Shown: piece after piece, positions 1 to 7,199 of the stretch
How positions within the stretch are numbered: position 1 is the stretch's first letter
Layout: each line of letters opens with the position of its first letter
NCBI GenBank assembly: GCA_964384335.1
Contig: CAYLKN010000033.1
Coordinates: 1-19,995, forward strand
DNA: 19,995 nt
Reading direction: 5' to 3'
Source: JAUICS01 sp964384335
GTDB lineage: Bacteria; Pseudomonadota; Alphaproteobacteria; Micavibrionales; Micavibrionaceae
Notes under the pieces: model-generated
What the model saw: only the letters and a program-made list of their open reading frames with translations
Databases searched by the model: none
What the model was told of the DNA's origin: nothing
Translations under genes and position numbers: made by a program

Positions 1-1
1 A

Positions 2-1000
2 CTAAGCACCTAGTTTTTTAATAAATTCTTTATGAAATTCTTCTAATTGTGGTTTGAAATCATTTACTGGCATATCAACATTTTTTAACCACGCATACCA
101 TAAAGTACTTTCTTTTCCTTTAAGATATGAAGGCTTCCATTCTAACCAATCTGGTTTGGGCAGATTTAGTGAGGTTAATCTATTGATGTATTCCGTTTTA
201 TCTTGTTTTTGCTGAGTATAATAATTTAATCGCAAGTAAAAACCTTCTTTGCTTCTATCCAAACGATAGAAGAAACTCTTTCCGTCTATTTTAAATCCAG
301 CCTGGGTCCACGGGCGACCTCTGCTATTTCCATTATATAATTTTATGTCTTTTATATTTTTGGTTATCATATTAAGAAAGCACCATTGGACATCGTAGTA
401 ATCCAATATTCGGTTATTCTTATTACGTTCAGATGGAGATTTTACTATTTCATTTACTGGGTATTCTTTTTTAACTTTTTCTAAATCTTGTTGTCGTTGC
501 GCTAATATAATTTTCGCATGTGATGCATATTCTTCAACGATAGGGTGGTTGATTCCTTCAAGTAATTCACATTGGTCTTTCAGGGTTAGCAACTTAATTT
601 CGGAATCCTCACCCCACAAACATTCTGTGTCATAACGCCAGGACATAGCAAGCATTTTGATATCGGGTTGATTTAATGATTTAGCATATCGTTCAATTTG
701 TTTTTTAATATCATCGGCGTTTGGTGTGCTCCAGACTTTGTTTTCAATAATTAGGAATGGTTTCTTGTTTTGATCGTACAAAACTATATCTGCACGACCC
801 TCTTTTTCGCATTTCACTTCTGTATCTACGTCGGTTATTTGTTGGGGGTCAATATCAACGAAAGCTAGTATTTTTTTTGCAAGCCGTGCCAATTCAGTTT
901 TATTGTTTTGGTGTTGACACAGAAGACTTTGTAAAATCCATGCCCAAAATGCAGAACCTGTTAGCTCTCCTGGGGCAAAAGTAAAAAGATTATGAAACAT
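2..1000 (-). CDS. PD-(D/E)XK nuclease family protein (PDDEXK_4-like), complete
   Basis: Seen: 332 residues ending in TAG two bases from the window edge, so the gene is complete. It carries a nuclease-like core: E61, then GRADIVLYD with D71, then IIENK with E86 and K88, then Q101 in QIERY. This is the D...ExK...Q pattern of PD-(D/E)XK nucleases, most like the PF14281 group. N-terminal residues 10-30 form a hydrophobic, Trp-containing helix common in that group. Known: such proteins are presumed DNA endonucleases, often found in mobile or defence regions, with no agreed substrate. Inference: the gene is foreign, since it is clearly more AT-rich than the neighbouring housekeeping genes and borders an empty AT-rich stretch. 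The start has no good Shine-Dalgarno sequence. Any partner gene would lie beyond the left edge. The family is fairly sure; the role is unknown. Confidence 0.7.
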   Translation of the reverse strand: MFHNLFTFAPGELTGSAFWAWILQSLLCQHQNNKTELARLAKKILAFVDIDPQQITDVDTEVKCEKEGRADIVLYDQNKKPFLIIENKVWSTPNADDIKKQIERYAKSLNQPDIKMLAMSWRYDTECLWGEDSEIKLLTLKDQCELLEGINHPIVEEYASHAKIILAQRQQDLEKVKKEYPVNEIVKSPSERNKNNRILDYYDVQWCFLNMITKNIKDIKLYNGNSRGRPWTQAGFKIDGKSFFYRLDRSKEGFYLRLNYYTQQKQDKTEYINRLTSLNLPKPDWLEWKPSYLKGKESTLWYAWLKNVDMPVNDFKPQLEEFHKEFIKKLGA

Positions 1001-1310
1001 TTATAAGCACTTTAAGTAAGATAATTACTACTTCACTTTTAACTAACAACCAAGAATGTAACAATCAATGAAAAGATTGAAATCGGCTTAAAATATCAAA
1101 TAATTTAGAAGAAAGTTTCAACCTGATTTTAAAGGCTGAAAGATTTCAGGCTCATCTTAACCATATAAACTTGCCCAGAATTTCCTTTCCGCTTTGTACA
1201 TCGCCACTGGTATCGCTTACTAGGCTAATTGAGTTGTACCCTCATTATATTTAAATAGGCTTGATTTGTCTTGTCCTCGTTTGAGTGGTGCTCAAGAAAA
1301 TGTTCCAAAT
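1001..1310. other. Gene-free AT-rich stretch
   Basis: About 300 bases between the nuclease gene start and the terminator of the glutamine synthetase gene. I see no convincing ORF, RNA gene or repeat here. It is AT-rich like the nuclease gene and may be the flank of an acquired segment. A promoter for the minus-strand nuclease gene should lie near 1005-1060, but I cannot point to clear -35/-10 boxes. Confidence 0.5.
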
Positions 1311-1341
1311 AAAAACACCCGCGCGATGGCGGGTGTTTTTT
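1311..1341 (-). terminator. Rho-independent terminator of the glutamine synthetase gene (bidirectional)
   Basis: A perfect 12-bp stem (1311-1322 paired with 1329-1340, core CACCCGC/GCGGGTG) with a 6-nt loop. The A/T arms give a U-rich tail on either strand: TTTTTATTT on the minus strand and TTTTTT on the plus strand. It begins 20 bases after the stop codon of the minus-strand glutamine synthetase gene. Confidence 0.9.
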
Positions 1342-1361
1342 GCTTTAGGAGTTTGTAATGA

Positions 1362-2471
1362 TTACTCGGCGGCGATGGCCAGGTTATCCTGTTCACGGGG
1401 CCAGCTTCTGAACTGCATAATCTTTTCTTCAAGACCGGCAATTGTCGAGCACAGACGTGCAGCAACAAGATAAGGATCGGCGTTTGCGCCGGGTCTGCGG
1501 TCTTCAAAGTAACCATATCCTTTCTGGGATACGGGTTTTGGAATACGGATCGAACATCCGCGGTCTGCATCGCCAACCTTGAACGTATTGATATCGCAGG
1601 TTTCATGTGTTCCAAGAAGTCTTTCGTGTAATCCGAAACCGTAAACGGCGATATGCTCAGCGTGTTTTTGCTCAAGATTTTCACAAGCCTGCCGGATAGC
1701 CTGAATACCGCCGGAAGGATTGCGCATATCCGCAGTTGAGAAGTTTGTATGCATTCCTGCGCCGTTCCAGTCGCCTTTTATCGGTTTGTTTTCGAAAGAT
1801 ACTGTAACGCCGTAATTTTCACCGACACGGTGGAGCAGGTAACGGGCCAGCCACATGTGATCACAAATCTTGAGAACTTCGGCTGTTTCCCTTTCATCAC
1901 CGCGGAAACCGACCTGGAATTCCCACTGGCCGGGCATAACTTCTGCATTCATTCCGTAATACATAAGCTCTGTATCAAGACACAGTCTGGCATGATCTTC
2001 CGCTATATCGCGGCCGAATATGTTCTCCGCACCCGCGCCGCAGTAATATGGCCCCTGTGGACCCGGATATCCGTTTTCAGGCCAGCCGAGAGGACGGGAT
2101 CCGTCGAAAAGAGTGTATTCCTGCTCGAATCCGATCCATGAGTCGAGTTTGTCCGCACCGGCATCAAGAACTTCACGGAGCTGCGCGCGGGAGTTTGAGC
2201 TGTGCGGTGTACCGTCGGGATTAAACACTTCACACATTACAAGAAAGTTTCCGTCACCACGAATAGGATCCTTGATAAACTGAACAGGCTTGATTATGCA
2301 GTCTGAATCGCTTCCGGCAGCCTGATTTGTTGAAGATCCGTCATAACTCCATTCGGGAAAATCCTCTATGGACGGATTGGATCCGACCTGAACCGCTTTT
2401 GCCTTTGAACGGATTGTGCGTGTTGGAATTGCGCCGTCAATCCATGTATATTCCGCAAGTGTAAATGTCAT
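1362..2471 (-). CDS. glnII: Glutamine synthetase type II (eukaryotic-like GSII)
   Basis: Cytosolic ATP-dependent ligation of ammonia to glutamate, giving glutamine. Seen: 369 residues, the usual length of the short GSII family (GSI is about 470). Motifs in order: WSYDGSSTNQA (41-51), the metal/glutamate-site GFEQEYTLFDG (114-124), NAEVMPGQWEFQVG (175-188), the ATP-site GAGMHTNFST (237-246), and EDRRPGANADPY (323-334). There is no adenylylation loop, so GlnE-type control as in GSI is not expected. The start is supported by AAAGGAGC seven bases upstream. It lies downstream of serC-serA on the same strand with a 159-bp gap, and ends in its own terminator. Known: in rhizobia a second, GSII-type enzyme exists beside GSI; whether this is the only glutamine synthetase here cannot be seen. 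Glutamine feeds the glutamate pool used by SerC, a plausible but loose link. Confidence 0.95.
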   Translation of the reverse strand: MTFTLAEYTWIDGAIPTRTIRSKAKAVQVGSNPSIEDFPEWSYDGSSTNQAAGSDSDCIIKPVQFIKDPIRGDGNFLVMCEVFNPDGTPHSSNSRAQLREVLDAGADKLDSWIGFEQEYTLFDGSRPLGWPENGYPGPQGPYYCGAGAENIFGRDIAEDHARLCLDTELMYYGMNAEVMPGQWEFQVGFRGDERETAEVLKICDHMWLARYLLHRVGENYGVTVSFENKPIKGDWNGAGMHTNFSTADMRNPSGGIQAIRQACENLEQKHAEHIAVYGFGLHERLLGTHETCDINTFKVGDADRGCSIRIPKPVSQKGYGYFEDRRPGANADPYLVAARLCSTIAGLEEKIMQFRSWPREQDNLAIAAE

Positions 2472-2630
2472 TAAATGCTCCTTTATTGATCAAAAATATA
2501 TTTTTTATCGAACCTTATCTAATAGTTTTCTATAATTTTTGAAAAGCACCGCACGTTAGTATTAACAGGCGCATTCACCACAAATGATAGATTACCGTTT
2601 TTTTAGCAGTCAGTTGAATACTCTTTTTTC

Positions 2631-4268
2631 TTATGCCGCTGCCGCAGAAAGATTTTGAACATTGCTTTTTTTGCCGTTTTCCTTGACTTGATCAAAATGC
2701 AGAACCTTGATCTGTTTTATGTTGTCCAGTTTTTCCAACTTGCTCATAATCTCATCATTCGGCGCACTATCAAGACAGATAAGGGCAACAGCTTCGCCGC
2801 TATCGGCTTTGCGGCCCAGTCGAAAATCGGCGATGTTACAGTTTGCATCCCCCAGAATGGTTCCCACCTGACCGATAAGGCCGGGCTTGTCGTTATTCCG
2901 AATATACAGCATGTGCTCCAGTATTGCCGCCTCGATCGGAACATCCTCAACATTGACTATTCTGGGCTCCTTGCCTGTAAACAAGGTCCCGGTGACGTTG
3001 CGCTTCCGTTTTTCAGTTATAACTTCGACATTGATAAAACTGCGAAAGTCCTTTGAGGACCCCGTTGAAGTTTCCGATATAGTGATGTTGCGGTCTTGCG
3101 CGATCTGAAGAGCATTGACCATGTTAACTGTATCCAGCTGCGGCTTAAGCAGGCTGGCCGTAATAATCGACGTAAGCGGCTTAAAGTTCAGATCGGCGAC
3201 AGAGCCTTCATAGGTTACTTTCATCTCTCTGATAGCATGATCGGTTATTTGTCCGGCAAAGCTGCCAAGCTGTGATGCCAGCTTCATATATGGTTTCAGT
3301 TTAGGGGCATCTTCTGCGGAAATTGAAGGCATGTTCAGAGCGTTTGTAACGGCACCGGTAAGAAGATAATCTGCCATCTGATCGGCAATCTGAAGGGCGA
3401 CGTTAACCTGTGCCTCTTCGGTTGAGGCACCAAGATGCGGTGTACAGATAACATTCGGATGATTGAAGAGGATATTGTGCGTTGCAGGTTCTTTTGCAAA
3501 AACATCAAGCGCGGCACCTGCCACATGACCGCTATCGAGAAATTCCTTCAATGCCTCCTCATCGATTATACCGCCTCTTGCACAGTTTACGATGCGTACG
3601 CCTTTTTTGGTTTTTGCCAGTTTTTCCTTATTTAAAAGATTTGCCGTTTTTTCATTTTTCGGCACATGCATGGTAATAAAATCTGATTGAGCCAAAAGAT
3701 CATCAAGACTTACACGCTTAACGGATAATTGATGCGCTTTGTCTTCTGTCAAATAAGGATCGAAGGCAACGATGTTCATTTTCAGGCCAAGTGCGCGATT
3801 CGCAACAATAGATCCGATATTGCCGCATCCGATAATGCCGAGCGTTTTACCGTAAAGCTCAACACCCATGAATTTTTTCTTTTCCCATTTTCCCTTATGT
3901 GTTGATTCGTTCGCTTGCGGAATTTGCCGCGCAAGAGACATCATCATTGCAATGGCGTGCTCCGCAGTCGTGATCGAATTGCCGAAAGGCGTATTCATAA
4001 CAATGACGCCGGCGGCCGTTGCGGCCTGAACGTCAATGTTATCGACGCCGATACCTGCGCGTCCTATAACCTTCAGATCGGATGCAGCATCCAGGATCTC
4101 GGCTGTTATTTGAGACGAGGATCGTACGGCAATGCCATCATACTTCTGAATTTCGGCTTTTAGCTCTTGCGGGCTGAGTCCCGTTTTTTCAACGGCTTCG
4201 ACACCTCGCTTTTCAAATGTTTCTTTGGCGAGAGGTGACATTTTGTCGGCAATCAGAACTTTTGGCAT
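2631..4268 (-). CDS. serA: D-3-phosphoglycerate dehydrogenase (SerA, long form with ACT domain)
   Basis: First step of serine synthesis: NAD-dependent oxidation of 3-phosphoglycerate to 3-phosphohydroxypyruvate. Seen: the 545-residue long form. The Rossmann motif GCGNIG is at 147-152. The catalytic triad is R231 (NCARGG), E260 (DVFAKEP) and H278 (PHLGAST). An intervening ASB-like domain covers about 318-450, and a C-terminal ACT domain about 455-527 (YIRNNDKPGLIGQVG). After the ACT domain there is an unusual tail of about 18 residues ending SAAAA. The ACT domain is where L-serine usually binds to inhibit the enzyme. The start has AGGAG six bases upstream. It follows serC by 54 bp on the same strand, so the two are very likely co-transcribed. 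Confidence 0.97.
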   Translation of the reverse strand: MPKVLIADKMSPLAKETFEKRGVEAVEKTGLSPQELKAEIQKYDGIAVRSSSQITAEILDAASDLKVIGRAGIGVDNIDVQAATAAGVIVMNTPFGNSITTAEHAIAMMMSLARQIPQANESTHKGKWEKKKFMGVELYGKTLGIIGCGNIGSIVANRALGLKMNIVAFDPYLTEDKAHQLSVKRVSLDDLLAQSDFITMHVPKNEKTANLLNKEKLAKTKKGVRIVNCARGGIIDEEALKEFLDSGHVAGAALDVFAKEPATHNILFNHPNVICTPHLGASTEEAQVNVALQIADQMADYLLTGAVTNALNMPSISAEDAPKLKPYMKLASQLGSFAGQITDHAIREMKVTYEGSVADLNFKPLTSIITASLLKPQLDTVNMVNALQIAQDRNITISETSTGSSKDFRSFINVEVITEKRKRNVTGTLFTGKEPRIVNVEDVPIEAAILEHMLYIRNNDKPGLIGQVGTILGDANCNIADFRLGRKADSGEAVALICLDSAPNDEIMSKLEKLDNIKQIKVLHFDQVKENGKKSNVQNLSAAAA

Positions 4269-4322
4269 TACACACTCCTGTTTCAGTCTGGTTTATTGTT
4301 TTTATGGTCCGGTTTTTTTAAA

Positions 4323-5510
4323 TTATGCGGCGGCGGATTTTTCGGCATGCTCCGCCTTTACACTTTGATAGGCATAGTCAAGCCAGGGTAAAAGCCTTTG
4401 AATATTTTCATACTCAATCGTTGCGCCGCCCCATATGCGCAACCCGTTAGGTGCGGATTTGTAAGATTTGATGTCATAAGCCACACCCTCATTTTCAAGC
4501 ATCACACACATCTGTTTGATTATACCGGCCTGGCTTTTGTTATCAGAATTTGTAAACCATGACTCCTTTAATATAAGGCATATCGATGTGCATGAACGAC
4601 TGGTCATGTCTTCACAAAGAAAATCGGCCCATTCCGACGTCTCCACCCAGTCCTCGATCGCTGCGAGGTTGGCACGGCATCTTGCGATTGTTTTATCCAG
4701 GCCGCCAATTTCCTTTACCCATTTGAGCGTATCGAGGCAGTCCTCAACAGCCACCATAGACGGGGTATTAATTGTTTCACCTTTAAATATTCCTTCATTG
4801 AGTTTTCCGCTCTTTGTCATTCGGAAAATTTTTGGAAGAGGTCTGTCCGGCTTGAAGCTTTCCAGACGCTCAACCGCGCGCGGCGAAAGCACGATCATGC
4901 CATGTGCGGCCTCTCCGCCAAGAACCTTTTGCCACGACCATGTTGTTACATCAAGTTTCTCCCATGGCATGTCATAGGCGAACACGGCGGATGTGGCATC
5001 ACAAATCGTTATACCTTTCCGGGCTGAAGAAATCCAGTCTCCGTCAGGAACCCTTACACCCGATGTTGTGCCGTTCCAGACAAAAACGCAGTCGTTTTCC
5101 GGACTTACCTCAGAAAGATCCGGAATCTTTCCGTACTCCGCAGTATGATAATTTACATTCTCAAGTTTAAGATGATCGTTTACGTCTTTAAGCCAGTCTG
5201 TTGAAAAGCTTTCAAAGGCAACAATATCCAGTCCTCTTGCGCCCAGCATCGACCACATGGCCATTTCCACTGCGCCCGTGTCGGATGCGGGCACAATACC
5301 GATTTTGTAGTCGGAGGGAATGCGGAGAATATCCCTGTGCAGATCAATAACCTCCAGAAGCTTTTCTTTGCAGGGACCCGCACGGTGAGAACGTCCGGTA
5401 AGCGCGTTTTCTAAAGCGTTTATACTCCAGCCCGGCCTTTTGGCACATGGGCCTGAAGAAAAATTGGGGTTGTCGGGTTTGGTTTGTGGTTTTATAAACT
5501 GTGCATTCAT
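4323..5510 (-). CDS. serC: Phosphoserine aminotransferase (SerC)
   Basis: Second step of serine synthesis: PLP-dependent transfer of the amino group from glutamate to 3-phosphohydroxypyruvate. Seen: 395 residues, fold-type I. The N-terminal substrate loop reads FSSGPCAKRPGW (17-28), SHRAGPCKEK is at 41-50, and the PLP-binding lysine is probably K195 in WSWQKVLGGE. These features match the 'Methanosarcina type' SerC (TIGR01365) common in alphaproteobacteria rather than the E. coli type. The tail ends EKSAAA, similar to that of SerA. The N-terminus (MNAQFIKPQ) is followed within 30 bases by the N-gap, but the coding sequence is intact, and the exact copy of this region after the gap (ATG at 5665-5663) shows the same start. 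It is divergent from serB and upstream of serA. Confidence 0.96.
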   Translation of the reverse strand: MNAQFIKPQTKPDNPNFSSGPCAKRPGWSINALENALTGRSHRAGPCKEKLLEVIDLHRDILRIPSDYKIGIVPASDTGAVEMAMWSMLGARGLDIVAFESFSTDWLKDVNDHLKLENVNYHTAEYGKIPDLSEVSPENDCVFVWNGTTSGVRVPDGDWISSARKGITICDATSAVFAYDMPWEKLDVTTWSWQKVLGGEAAHGMIVLSPRAVERLESFKPDRPLPKIFRMTKSGKLNEGIFKGETINTPSMVAVEDCLDTLKWVKEIGGLDKTIARCRANLAAIEDWVETSEWADFLCEDMTSRSCTSICLILKESWFTNSDNKSQAGIIKQMCVMLENEGVAYDIKSYKSAPNGLRIWGGATIEYENIQRLLPWLDYAYQSVKAEHAEKSAAA

Positions 5511-5540
5511 TTTCTGAACCTTCTCATTTGTTTCAAAGAT
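5486..5540. repeat. 55-bp exact duplicate, copy 1 (contig end)
   Basis: These 55 bases, covering the serC start and its leader, recur perfectly at 5641-5695 on the other side of the N run. The copy stops exactly at the Ns. This is the pattern of two contigs that overlap by one assembly k-mer and were scaffolded with filler, so the repeat is probably not biological. Confidence 0.9.
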
Positions 5541-5640
5541 NNNNNNNNNNNNNNNNNNNNNNNNNNNNNNNNNNNNNNNNNNNNNNNNNNNNNNNNNNNN
5601 NNNNNNNNNNNNNNNNNNNNNNNNNNNNNNNNNNNNNNNN
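5541..5640. other. Scaffold gap of 100 N, probably artificial
   Basis: Exactly 100 unknown bases, a common default filler length. The sequences on both sides end or begin in the same 55-mer, so the true gap is most likely zero and the two copies collapse to one. The serC-serB divergent intergenic region would then be about 95 bp. Confidence 0.85.
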
Positions 5641-5695
5641 GTGGTTTTATAAACTGTGCATTCATTTTCTGAACCTTCTCATTTGTTTCAAAGAT
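5641..5695. repeat. 55-bp exact duplicate, copy 2 (contig start)
   Basis: Second copy of the 55-mer at 5486-5540, beginning directly after the Ns and continuing into the serB leader. It contains a duplicate of the first eight codons of serC on the minus strand (ATG at 5665-5663). These should not be read as a second gene. Confidence 0.9.
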
Positions 5696-5711
5696 ACTGC
5701 CAGGAAACGGA

Positions 5712-5720
5712 TGCTAAGAT
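5712..5720 (+). promoter_or_regulatory. Possible extended -10 promoter of serB
   Basis: TGCTAAGAT fits an extended -10 element (TGnTAtaaT with one mismatch) 41 bases before the serB ATG. There is no good -35 at standard spacing, as is usual for extended -10 promoters. Transcription would begin at about 5727, inside the 18-bp tandem repeat. This is a prediction from sequence only. Confidence 0.3.
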
Positions 5721-5723
5721 ATT

Positions 5724-5759
5724 TCTCACCAGAGAGTAAAATCTCACCAGAGAGTAAAA
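5724..5759 (+). repeat. Tandem 18-bp direct repeat abutting the serB start codon
   Basis: Two perfect copies of TCTCACCAGAGAGTAAAA lie head to tail and end one base before the serB ATG. Each copy carries AGAGAG, the only Shine-Dalgarno-like stretch for serB, and a small inverted repeat TCTC-ACCA-GAGA. The leader therefore holds two equivalent ribosome-binding-site candidates 18 bases apart. Confidence 0.9.
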
Positions 5760-5760
5760 T

Positions 5761-6579
5761 ATGAGCGACATTACTTTGTTTTTTCTTTCCAAAGGCGATT
5801 TGCCGCAAATTGATTTGCCATATCCGCTTAACCAGAGACTGAAAAAAAATATAGACATTAATCAGCCTCTGATACAAGCAGATTTACAAAATTTACGAAA
5901 TATTCTTTCAGTATACTCTGTTGATGTTCTTCAATTGAGGAGAATACAGGCAACACCGAAACTTTTTCTGGCGGATATGGATTCAACAATTGTTGATGGT
6001 GAGACCCTTGATGACCTTGCCGAAGAGGCAGGAAAAGGAGAAAAGGTTAAAAATATCACCAGATTATCAATGGAAGGAAAACTCGACTTCAAACAGGCTA
6101 TACGGGAGAGAGTTGCCCTGCTGAAAGGCCGGCCAGCTTCTCTTCTGGAAAAAATCCGCTCGAATATACGGCTGAATCCCGGTGCGGCGCAGCTTGTTAA
6201 AGGCCTTAGGAAACGCGGCTGTTACTGCGTCCTTGTTTCCGGGGGCTTTACTTACTTTACCGCTTATGTGTCTGAATTATGCGGTTTCCATGAACACCAC
6301 GGCAATTCAATAGAAGTTGCCGGGGGCATCATAACGGGAAATGTTTCAGACCCTGTACTTGATCAGAATACAAAACTTTCTCTTCTGGAGGCATACAGAA
6401 AGGAGAGACATTTGCAAAGAGAGGAGACCATGGCCATCGGTGACGGCGCCAACGATCTTGCCATGCTTAAAAATGCAGGTTTTGGTATAGCGTACAGAGG
6501 CAAACTCATTCTGAAACAGAATCTTGATAATCATCTGGATTATGCGGATATGGATTCCCTTTTAACAATGAAGGAATAA
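5761..6579 (+). CDS. serB: Phosphoserine phosphatase (SerB)
   Basis: Last step of serine synthesis: hydrolysis of O-phospho-L-serine to L-serine. Seen: 272 residues with all HAD-superfamily motifs. Motif I is ADMDST (nucleophile D72, general acid D74). The substrate-binding glutamate lies in VDGETLDDLAEEAG. Motif II is VSGGF (S160), motif III is K205 in QNTKLSLL, and motif IV is GDGANDLAML (D228, D232). The first 65 residues are a divergent N-terminal region, not a clear ACT domain. It is transcribed away from serC-serA, so the three enzymes of the pathway are adjacent. The 18-bp tandem repeat ends directly at its start codon. Confidence 0.96.
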   Translation: MSDITLFFLSKGDLPQIDLPYPLNQRLKKNIDINQPLIQADLQNLRNILSVYSVDVLQLRRIQATPKLFLADMDSTIVDGETLDDLAEEAGKGEKVKNITRLSMEGKLDFKQAIRERVALLKGRPASLLEKIRSNIRLNPGAAQLVKGLRKRGCYCVLVSGGFTYFTAYVSELCGFHEHHGNSIEVAGGIITGNVSDPVLDQNTKLSLLEAYRKERHLQREETMAIGDGANDLAMLKNAGFGIAYRGKLILKQNLDNHLDYADMDSLLTMKE

Positions 6580-6617
6580 CCGGACAAAACTGACAAAAAT
6601 ATAGATTTCCATAATAA

Positions 6618-6646
6618 TTGACATTCGCAAAACTAATTGCTACCTT
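6618..6646 (+). promoter_or_regulatory. Sigma-70-like promoter upstream of the SemiSWEET gene
   Basis: A perfect -35 TTGACA (6618-6623), a 17-base spacer and TACCTT (6641-6646) as a -10 element that keeps the conserved first two bases and the final T. It lies 32 bases before the SemiSWEET ATG and 38 after the serB stop, so the transporter probably has its own transcript. Confidence 0.5.
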
Positions 6647-6678
6647 AAAGAGGTAAATTACAGCACAGTAAAAAAAAT

Positions 6679-6960
6679 ATGATAGCTTCTATTGCAGGGT
6701 ATATAGCATCCCTGAGTGCCATGCTTATATTACTGCCTCAAGTTATAAAGACCGTGAGGACAGGAAGCAGCCGGGATTTATCAGTTTTATCACTTTTTCT
6801 AAGTATGATATGTAATATTTGCTGGTTTGTTAACGCTTATATACTTTGGAATCCGCCTTTAATGCTATCGGCGCTTGTAATTATTTTCTCACTAATTCCC
6901 CTGTTCTTAGTAAAGTTAAAAAACGCTGAATTATTTGAAGAGATTTCAAAGCCAAGGTAA
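6679..6960 (+). CDS. SemiSWEET (MtN3/PQ-loop) small sugar transporter
   Basis: Seen: 93 residues forming three transmembrane helices (about 3-20, 36-55 and 62-79), with the family PQ motif at P20-Q21 (LLPQVIKTVRTGSSRDLS). This is the single three-helix bundle of bacterial SemiSWEETs. Known: these work as homodimers in the inner membrane and allow facilitated passage of sugars such as sucrose or glucose; the substrate here is unknown. It starts at ATG 6679 with an A-rich leader and no clear Shine-Dalgarno sequence. Odd: its stop codon TAA (6958-6960) lies within the left inverted repeat of the IS3-like element, so the last residues may differ from the ancestral protein. The total length is still normal for the family. 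Confidence 0.88.
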   Translation: MIASIAGYIASLSAMLILLPQVIKTVRTGSSRDLSVLSLFLSMICNICWFVNAYILWNPPLMLSALVIIFSLIPLFLVKLKNAELFEEISKPR

Positions 6961-6974
6961 TCCCCACGAAATTT
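6956..6974 (+). repeat. Left inverted repeat of the IS3-like element
   Basis: GGTAATCCCCACGAAATTT pairs with the right end at 8524-8541: the first eight bases and the last six are identical, with differences in the middle. It overlaps the stop codon of the SemiSWEET gene. Confidence 0.65.
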
Positions 6975-7025
6975 AGCGGTGTTTTGGAGTAGAATTTTCT
7001 ATCATCAAGAGAAGGAGATTTTACG

Positions 7026-7148
7026 ATGAAACAGAAACAATTTACCGAAACAGAAATCATGCAGATATTGAATGGCACAATGTGTTTATTGTGTCCCCTG
7101 TCGTGTTGTAAACCGTCTCACGCAAATCCAAAAGTTCATAAGTGCTGA
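7026..7148 (+). pseudogene. IS3 transposase orfA remnant (N-terminus only)
   Basis: ATG at 7026 with AAGGAG ten bases upstream opens a frame beginning MKQKQFTETEIMQIL, typical of the first helix of IS3-family OrfA (HTH, 'F(S/T)EEQI..IL' pattern). Similarity stops at about codon 15, near 7070. The frame then runs through unrelated sequence and stops at 7146-7148 after 40 codons, where an intact OrfA has roughly 90-100. A CACAAT/ATTGTG inverted repeat (7076-7081 and 7088-7093) sits directly at the junction and may mark the breakpoint. Confidence 0.6.
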
Positions 7149-7199
7149 GCGTGACAGTTTCTATATTAAATGCTTGCAAACTTACTATAAAGTTAATAA

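Noticed and set aside
1749..2141. A 130-codon plus-strand open frame
   Set aside because: It is antisense to glutamine synthetase, whose motifs are unmistakable, and shows no coding features of its own.
5484..5764. Small plus-strand ORFs running through the N gap
   Set aside because: They depend on unknown bases and on the duplicated 55-mer, and are antisense to the serC start.
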